Of a stretch of 64,000 bases of DNA, positions 57,010 through 64,000 are shown piece by piece. Source of the stretch: Diphasiastrum complanatum (Eukaryota; Streptophyta; Lycopodiopsida; Lycopodiales; Lycopodiaceae). Position numbers and translations under genes: made by a program. The notes below the pieces were generated by a model. That model was not told where the DNA came from. It was given only the letters and a program-made list of their open reading frames with translations, and did not search any database. Location of the stretch: contig CM055095.1 in NCBI GenBank assembly GCA_029204225.1, positions 23,384,026 to 23,448,025 of the forward strand, given 5' to 3'. Position 1 is the stretch's first letter, and every line of letters starts with the position of its first letter.

Positions 57010-57603
57010 CTAGTCCTCTTTGTTTCTTGCTTCATCCACATGTGTAGGTTCATCAAAAGAGGTTAGGAAAGCAACATAATTTCCAGCAACTACTTGCTTA
57101 CCCTTTTCATCATAAGTGAGCCTTGAACACATTTGTCTTTCCCTTGATGTTCTCCTTGGCTTTTGACTTGATGATGGTCCTTCATCATTGCCATCCAAAG
57201 TAGGATCCTTTACATCAACATCAAGAATGTTAGATCCATCCACTTCACCATCAATAATGCTTGAAGATACTTTTGGAAAAATGACATCTCTACCAGCAAT
57301 CACTTAGTTTTTAGAAGGAATGTGAACCTTGTTGGCTTTACTCACCTCACTATATCCAACAAATATACCTTTCCTTGAAGATGGATCTTCCTTGGTTCTA
57401 ACATCAAGAATTATGTTGATATAGCATGTGCATCCAAAAGTTCTAAGAAAGTTGACATTCGGCCTCCTATTGAATAGCATCTCCATCCAAAATAGCACTC
57501 GGCCACCTATTGCACAAGAAATCAGCACACAACAAAGCTTGAACCCAACATGGCTTATCAAGGTTAGCACACTCAATTTCCTCATAAGTAGGGTCATCTC
57601 ATG
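57010..57603 (-). pseudogene. Ty1/copia integrase C-terminus
   Basis: Minus strand: RRPNVNFLRTFGCTCYIN, DPSSRKGIFVGYSEVSKANK, then VIAGRDVIFPKVSS after one stop. This is the integrase end of plant copia (P-x-x-x-x-L-R-x-FGC, K-x-x-x-x-IFVGYS-x-x-x-KAY, x-SRDV-x-F). An acidic Ser-rich linker (VDVKDPTLDGNDEGPSSSQK) runs towards RT, ending at 57,010. The family differs from the copia at 22.6 and 45.5 kb. Confidence 0.85.
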
Positions 57604-57627
57604 TATGTGGTCGTTCCTCCGGCTCTT

Positions 57628-57897
57628 TTAGGTCTGGGTGCTTTCATCCATAAGATAGTTCGTCGGATATGGATCTAGGTTTATTGATGCATTGCATATG
57701 CCAAAGATAGGTAACATGTGACAATTCAAGGCCTGAATGTTTTTAGCATTGATCAAAATGGGTGCTCGACTATTTTTCTCGTAGTGCTCGAGGGATCGAG
57801 ACATCTTGTTTGGTACGTGTCGTCTCCCAAGGTCCGTGTGTTTCAAGAAATGGCCTGGGTGGGGTGTTCTAGACAATGTTATGACAAATTGATTCAT
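57628..57897 (-). pseudogene. Unrecognised 89-codon frame beside copia integrase
   Basis: MNQFVITLSRTPHPGHFLKH..., RRHVPNKMSRSLEHYEKNSR, related to 53,273-53,569. It overlaps, on the opposite strand, the start of segment C (57,806 onward). Which strand was ever coding is not decidable by eye. Confidence 0.35.
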
Positions 57898-58649
57898 TCC
57901 TAGCTCAAGAGGTATGTTTCACCCTCGTCGAGTATAAAGTCGCCTATGTTTTTCAAGATGGTCAACAATAACTTATATCATAAAGTAGTATCATGAAAAC
58001 CATCTCCAATACCCAGCAATTTGCGTTGTTTCATTTTTTGGATTAGTTGAATATAGTTTAAATTCATGAAAATTTGTTTACCTAACATAGTCAAATTAGT
58101 TGATCACCGTCATTTTGTGCATAACAATGTAGTATTTTTGTAATTTATTGTTTACTGGATAGATTAAAATTTAGTCAACATGAAATAGTTTAATAGTAAT
58201 TAAAATTCCAAATCCTAGGTTGAAATGCATATTGGCCTTCAACCTTTTTAAAATATTCACTTTGAAGATGACCCAAGTCCATGAAATTAGTGAGGGGTGA
58301 AATTTATTCAACTTGAGAAAACAATTCAAATGTGAAAATAGCCCTTATCTCCTTGTCCTAAGCCCATTTAGGACTAAACGAAGGGCTATGAACTTCAAAC
58401 GAATGGCACCCGGACTGTATCTACAAGTACGATACCACAAAATAGAGTGATTACCATGAAAAAAACACTTAGTGAACACAAAAACTCATTTTTCTCCTTC
58501 AGGAAGCACGTAGGTGGGTGTGTGTGGTAAAAACACAAGAACAAATGTAGCAAATATCGACGCACAATACGAAGGAGGTGGCGCGGCCAAAAAAAATTTG
58601 CGTGGATATAGCCGTGGATAGGTGTACCCCTTACTTTCGTCCCGTTAAA
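57806..58649 (+). other. Start of segment C: copia-linked fragment and spacer
   Basis: Partner of 15,668-16,530. The first ~200 bases read EVCFTLVEYKVAYVFQD-like sequence (copia linker); the rest is AT-rich spacer ending in a purine-rich tract before R-A. Confidence 0.55.
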
Positions 58650-59185
58650 GACAAGCTTCTAATTTTTAGGGAGGGAATATGAGGTGACATTATGAAATAA
58701 GACATAACCGCAAGGTTTAGGTAAATTAAGTAACGCATTTAACTGTAACGAGATTGAAATAGAATGGTATAAGGTATGCTTTATGTTACATGGAAACAAA
58801 TTTGACATGGATTCATTGTTAGGGTTGTGATTATGAAATATGACATAACTGCAAGGTTTGGGTATTTTAATCAACACATTTAACTTCAAATCGTTTGAAT
58901 CTAGATCTAAATATGCATCATCTCAACACTCATTTTAATGTAGATCTAAATATAATCATAGATTTCCTACCATGTTTAATTTCTTTGAGAATGTGAGGAA
59001 GCTTATGAGAAAAACATGTATAAACTATTTATTCCAATCAAGGTGAGCCCACATTGGGCATCAACAAACTTGTAAAAGCGTCAATTTTTAATATTTATGC
59101 TATGTGTGTATCTATTATTTTCTATACATTAGGGATAGTTGACTCATCCCCAATTGTCTCTTTGCACACCATCAAAAAGTCTATT
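58650..59185 (-). repeat. Repeat R-A, inverted (single)
   Basis: Partner of 16,530-17,040 in copy I. The second R-A copy present there is absent here. The LRLYLDLDS tail is near 58,900-58,960, with substitutions. Confidence 0.7.
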
Positions 59186-60270
59186 CAGAGGATGTGCGGT
59201 CGGAGGAATTGATGGTATCCTGCATTTGGACCGTGCCCAAGAAATTTGAGTCAAGTTGTTTTTAAAGCAACATTGGAAAAAGAGGAAGACAAAAAAAGGG
59301 AAACACTATGAACATTAAAAGAAAAAAGGGGAGGGGAGGGATGAGGCTTGCACTCTCTTGTGGAAGCCAACTATATCTAGGGGCATGCCATCCCCTACCA
59401 TAATGCTAGGTTACAATTTATGAAAGATTCTGGACTAATACTATCTTCATGTTTTGGGTTATCTTTGGTAGATGTCTATATTGATGATGCATTAAACGGT
59501 TTTCAGTATAGTATGACATTTTATAGAGGTTTGGGATCAAATCTAAACATGTGTTCATTATTGGGAGACTCAAGTAGGTGTTGATTAGATTTTGGTTCTA
59601 TTTCATAATGAAAAATTGTAGAAATTGCCTAACATAAAAGGAAGTGATTTTTGATGCAAATATTCTTTGAATCGTAGATTTTGCCAAAAACAACCATAAC
59701 AAACATTGCCAATGCCCAATTTAACAACCTTTATTACAAAACAACAAGCACAAAGGTCATGCTACTAATACACTAATATATCACATCCTCAAATAAGAGT
59801 TCCAAACACAGTTGCTATTTAGTAGCTATATACACCACTAAGCACATCCATGAAGACTTTCTCTTAGGCTTACAAACGCTACCGTCATGTTCTAGCTTCT
59901 TATAATTTAAAAATAACATGCACAAAACCAACAACTATCAATGAATTCTTACAAATACTATATTTATTTTCAAAGTTTTATATCATCTGATTTGTAGCTT
60001 CAACACAACATGCCACTAAAATCTTGTCTAATGTAGAGACTCTCGTGATCTTTTCTGATTGCCTTTCTTATTTTTGTTTTGCAGTCTGGTGCAGGGCCTC
60101 TGTGATCTTATTTCATCACCTTTTGTATTGTTTCATTAGTTGCTACTATATACAAGCATTTCTTTTTATACATTGTACATCCATTATAAGGCAAATGTTA
60201 TAAAAGCCAAGGATGGATAATTCTTCTTAAAAGCAAGCAACCGAACCATGAACTCCCATCATTTATTATA
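59186..60270 (-). repeat. Repeat R3 with tail, inverted
   Basis: Partner of 17,980-19,080; very similar throughout. Confidence 0.75.
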
Positions 60271-61570
60271 CATGGGCGCTAAAGCTCTAAGTAGCCTCTC
60301 TTATCCCAACCCAAAACACCTCTAAGCTGAATTCATCCTCCTAGCGAGTTTCTCGGGCCTCGCTCTCCGTCAATGTGCCTTTATCAATATCGAGCGCTAC
60401 GTTCACAGGTGGTATCGCATGTAACTCATATTTGCCCTTTACCCTACTGTCAAAATGAGACTGGAACACTGACTCTAGATCTGATTCAAAGGCTACGTGG
60501 GGACAATTATGGGTGACACCAAATCAAGTTTGGGGCACCAGGTTTTAATATTCCATACTCTACAGCAGCCGAGAGTCAACTTATCGTCAACCACTAACTT
60601 TGATGCAACTTAGAGTTCAATCTAATACTAATTCTCCCTTTTAATTCAAAGTTCTGATTGGATGATATTTTGTAAGAACGCTTGGAATATCATAGCTAAT
60701 GCTTTAGAAACGTTAATACGATCAATACCATGCCAATATTTGAAATAATTTTGAAGAAGTAGACAATATATGATGAAGCTGCGGCCAGACTCTCCATCAC
60801 ATGAGCGTAATCTGCCGTAGACGGCTATGCTTCTGGCATTTTGCTACATGAAAGAACATCAACCCAGTTATCCCTCTTTGAATGTTCGTATTTGAAAATT
60901 GAACGCGCGTTAGCAAAAGAGAAGTAAAGAAACTGCCTTTGGATTACTAACATATTGAAGTCTGACGCATCACCATATTTTCGGTAATACCCGATTCCGC
61001 TTTTAACCAATAAGACAAAACTCTGAAACATGATTAAGCATCATTATAGCGCAGTTGCTTAACACATAGAAATGCGAAGAGAGAGAGAGAGCGAGAGAGA
61101 GAGGTGCTCACTAGAGAGGGAATAAACATGCATATCGATTACAGATCCATGCATAATTGAGTAATAAATAACAGAAGTTAAGCCGTTATTGTTCGAAAAT
61201 GAAAAATTTACAAGCATCAGCACAAACGAAGAAAATAAAAAGTGCAAGAACACAGACTAAGATATTGGAGGACAAAAGAATTCTATATTTTTGAAGGGAA
61301 ATAAAACTTTTAGCTAGTTTTACGTAACATTGTAGATCTATTATCTATCGGAGCTCTGGAGCCATTTTCCATCTTTGTTCAACTGCCAAACACGTATTCC
61401 ATTGACACCTGCAGACGATTATATTTTCAAGAACTAGTGGTCCATACAACCTGCGTTTTATAATTATAAAAATCAAAAATAGCATTAGAAACATTAAAAG
61501 GGAAAACAGAACTTTCTACCTGAATCAGTTTTGAAGTTTTGTCACTATCAAAGTCAATTGTTTCATCTCA
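60271..61570 (-). pseudogene. Gene 1, 3' portion and partial exon 1
   Basis: Partner of 19,081-20,305. It contains in gene sense QQ-LTLIV-like exon 1 tail, GT donor, exon 2 (GVNGIRVWQLNKDGKWLQ-like) and an interrupted (GA)n at 61,077-61,104. The frame 61,031-60,825 ends ...RDNWVDVLSCSKMPEA, and the TESEARETR exon-like block is near 60,340. No promoter. Confidence 0.5.
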
Positions 61571-62153
61571 GGGAAAAAGATTTTAATCTTTTCTGAAATA
61601 ATTTTGAAGAAGTAGACAATATATGATGAAGCGGCCAGACACTCCTTCACATGAGCGTAATCTGCCCTAGACGGCTATGCTTCTGGCATTTTGCTACATG
61701 AAAGAACATCAACCCAGTTATCCCTCTTGGAATGTTTCTATGTGAAAATTGAACGCGCGTTAGCAAAAGAGAATAAAGAAACTGTCCTTTCATGACTAAC
61801 ATAGAGAAGTCTGACGCATCACCATATGTTTGGTAATACCCAATTCCGTTTATAACCAATAAGACAAAACTCTGCAACATGATTAAGCATCATCATAGCG
61901 CAGTTGCTGAAGACGAAGAAATGCAGAGAGAGACAGAGAGAGGTGCTCACTAGAGGGGGAATAAACATGCATATCGATTCCAGATCCATCCATTCTAAAG
62001 AGGGCATAATTGAATCAACTTCATGGTCACCTAAATTGGGCGCTTGTCCTGGAAACTTTTCATGACTTATCTGGCGTGATCCATCACCCTTAGCAGGCGT
62101 GGAGTTTGATATTTCCTGGTTATTCGAGCTATAATTTTCCATTTCGTGGGGAA
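61571..62153 (-). pseudogene. Gene 1 with internal 510-bp deletion
   Basis: Starts like the full copy (ATG near 62,145, MENYSSNNQEISNSTPAKG..., NLGDHEVDSIM). It then jumps at 61,988 from mid exon 1 into the region just upstream of the (GA)n tract. Relative to 20,755-21,268 about 510 bases, including most of exon 1, the intron and exon 2, are missing. A six-base ATCCAT is shared by both edges. Confidence 0.6.
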
Positions 62154-62241
62154 ACAGATGAATTTTGCTGCACAAAATTGCTACAGAATGCGTATCTTTT
62201 ATCACATGACAAAGAACGCTCTAAAAAGTCTGCGTCAGTTG

Positions 62242-62242
<1 letters not shown>

Positions 62243-62314
<72 letters not shown>
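62243..62314. repeat. (CT)36 in the gene 1 leader
   Basis: Same position as the 12-base tract at 21,542-21,553 in copy I. A (CA)n follows. Confidence 0.95.
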
Positions 62315-62316
<2 letters not shown>

Positions 62317-62336
62317 CACACACACACAGACAGTCT

Positions 62337-62344
62337 TATCTATA
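62337..62344 (-). promoter_or_regulatory. Degenerate TATA box (copy II, C)
   Basis: Minus strand reads TATAGATA where the other copies have TATAAATA; flanks are conserved. Confidence 0.35.
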
Positions 62345-62369
62345 CTTGTGCGGGTGGTTGTTGAATTCA

Positions 62370-63035
62370 GTCCCCGCAACCCTAAAAGTAAACGCAAAGA
62401 ACTGGGAACTTTTGCATTTTAAAGATTTTGTCGATTCAAAAGGTTTGCCACGTTGATATTGCTTCGTCGGGAACTTTTGAATTTTAAAGATTTTGTCAAT
62501 TCAAAAGGTTTGCCACGTTGATATTGCTTCGTGGGTTCAATGTGGTCCGAAATTCAGTTCAACAATAACCATTACATTACCTTTTTGCAACAATTGAAGT
62601 GCATTGAAAAGCCACATATTGGAATCCTTTCTTCTTCTTTATTCTGTGGCTCTTGTGGAAATCTACAATTTAGCTTTCCAACATGATCTTCCCACTCTTA
62701 TATGTCTACTTCCACTAGTGTAGCCTTTTATGATTCTTTTTAAAATCTTTGGTGGAAAATCAGCAATTACTTTTTCAATATACTCTCACATAGGAAACTT
62801 ATTCCTTCACTCAGCTTATCGTTGGTTGCATGTCCAATTCTTCCACTCTTGCAACTCTCCTATGACTTGTTTGTCATTAACCTTTGTACTCTGGGTGATG
62901 TTGCTATTGGTGATCCCTCTCGACAATACCTCATTCATTGTTCTTCAATCACACAAGGGGCTATTGCATCTCACGAAGCTCAAGAGAAGGCGCAAGATTA
63001 GAATGACCATGCGTTTGGTAAAAAATTAATCCCCT
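62370..63035 (+). repeat. Repeat R2 with 65-bp tandem duplication
   Basis: Direct R2. Bases 62,404-62,468 are repeated at 62,469-62,533 ('gggaactttt' to 'gatattgcttcgt'), unique to this copy. The hydrophobic frame is 99 codons here (62,730-63,029). Confidence 0.75.
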
Positions 63036-63370
63036 TTGCTTTAAGAACATATGGTTGCTTCATAAATAATATAATAATTTTTGTCCTTATTTGTAGAGCT
63101 TGTTGTAAAATGGTAGGGACAAAATGTTACAGCATGTCCACCATTGTATCTTTCTAGCATCGATGTATTTGTATTGCATTGCAACATTTTCAAAAACTTT
63201 CAAATCTTTGACAAGCTCAATTTACAGGAGCGACTGTTTTCCCTATTAGTGACACTATTCTTGTTAATGACTTACGTCAAGTAGTAGGCTTCGAGTAAAA
63301 ATTTTATTGTCTTCTTTCTTATTAAGCTAATTATTTTTTTGCTTTTCTTCTTGATGACAAATTTATGGAG
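63036..63370 (+). repeat. Repeat R4
   Basis: Partner of 22,229-22,560. Confidence 0.7.
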
Positions 63371-63399
63371 GTCAAATATGCTCCATACACTCCTTTATC

Positions 63400-64000
63400 T
63401 CACTTGGTTGCCATTTTCATCTAATGGAAATTCCAGCATGATTAATTCAAACTACTACTAAATGTTTTGTATGTACCTAGGCTCTATTCGAATTTGTTAT
63501 CAGTAAGTAGAATCACTGAGTTTGGTCATCAGGTAGAGTTCAAGTATGATCAATGCCGAATTATCCATATGACAAGTAAGGTCCATGCACTCGGTAAGAG
63601 GCATAGATACTTATATAGATTGGCACATTGCTATTATGATAGTAGTTAAGCCTTGAAAACTTATGTTGTTCTCAATAAAGCATTGATATGGCACCATCGA
63701 TTAGGACACTTGAATCATACATCCGTTTCATACATGTCTAAACAACCCCTAGCACTTGATCTTGACTATCCATCCAACAAAGTCAACCTCCATGTCTGTC
63801 ATAGCTACATCTTTGGAAAGTAGACTAGGATTCCCTTCAGATTGAATTATAGGCATGCAACAAAAGATTGTTCAATGTTGTTCACTCAGATATATGTGGT
63901 CCAATGCAAACTCCGTCATTGCTTGATGCAAAGTATTTTATTACATTCATTGACGAATATTCAAAAACAATAGTTGCTTATTTCATCAGGCATAAATCGG
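63400..64000 (+). pseudogene. Ty1/copia pre-integrase/integrase, cut by window end
   Basis: MYVPRLYSNLLSVSRITEFG, RHRYLYRLAHCYYDSS (stop), WHHRLGHLNHTS, HSYIFGK (stop), then integrase start with FIDEYSKTIVAYFI-like residues at the edge. Same element as 22,600-23,179 and similarly broken. Confidence 0.8.

Overview
The window reads as a repeat-dominated stretch of a land-plant nuclear genome. The evidence is degenerate Ty1/copia and Ty3/gypsy polyprotein fragments, a CACTA (En/Spm) TNP2-type transposase with a CACTA terminus, primer-binding sites for plant tRNA-Met and tRNA-Asp, AT-rich spacers and long (CT)n/(GA)n, (CA)n and (TA)n microsatellites. I cannot name the species. No intact, recognisable host gene was found. 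Nearly every open frame is a decayed transposable-element fragment or a repeated, possibly captured, exon.

The main organising feature is a large direct duplication. Segment A-B-C occurs as copy I (about 1.41-23.18 kb) and copy II (about 42.22 kb to the window end), offset by about 40.8 kb. Arm A is 1.41-7.41 / 42.22-51.01 kb and holds minus-strand copia reverse transcriptase remnants, plus-strand copia integrase/RNase H remnants, an unrecognised 189-codon frame, a cluster of GTGGATAATCCAC palindromes and a repeat called R-A here. Arm B is 11.7-15.67 / 51.01-55.29 kb. Arm C is 15.67-23.18 / 57.81-64.0 kb. The copies differ by deletions, insertions and microsatellite length. Nested in copy I is half of another duplication: 6.64-10.86 kb is repeated in inverted orientation at 25.09-29.80 kb. 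Each inverted arm carries a CACTA transposase remnant, a divergent unknown gene fragment and two tandem ~0.5-kb units.

A recurrent composite unit runs R4 - R2 - 'gene 1' - R3. Gene 1 is an unrecognised two-exon frame (132 codons at 20.91-21.42 kb, minus strand) with an apparent TATA promoter and a (GA)n leader. Parts of it occur seven times. In arm B the same promoter block faces a different, more GC-rich coding fragment ('gene 2'). This suggests shuffling of promoter and exons, but both genes could also belong to an unrecognised mobile element.

The region between the big copies (23.7-42.2 kb) holds the inverted CACTA arm, a tandemly duplicated unknown coding unit (30.2-31.9 kb), a 122-bp tandem repeat, a copia gag with putative LTRs (34.4-37.9 kb), a gypsy integrase end (37.9-38.5 kb), a microsatellite block (39.7-41.0 kb), a repeat rich in CGTCGGA-type motifs (41.2-41.6 kb) and an unrecognised open frame (41.63-42.06 kb). 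Insertion 55.3-57.8 kb in copy II holds another copia fragment and a 28-base poly-C run. All similarities reported here were found by eye; percentages and family assignments were not computed.
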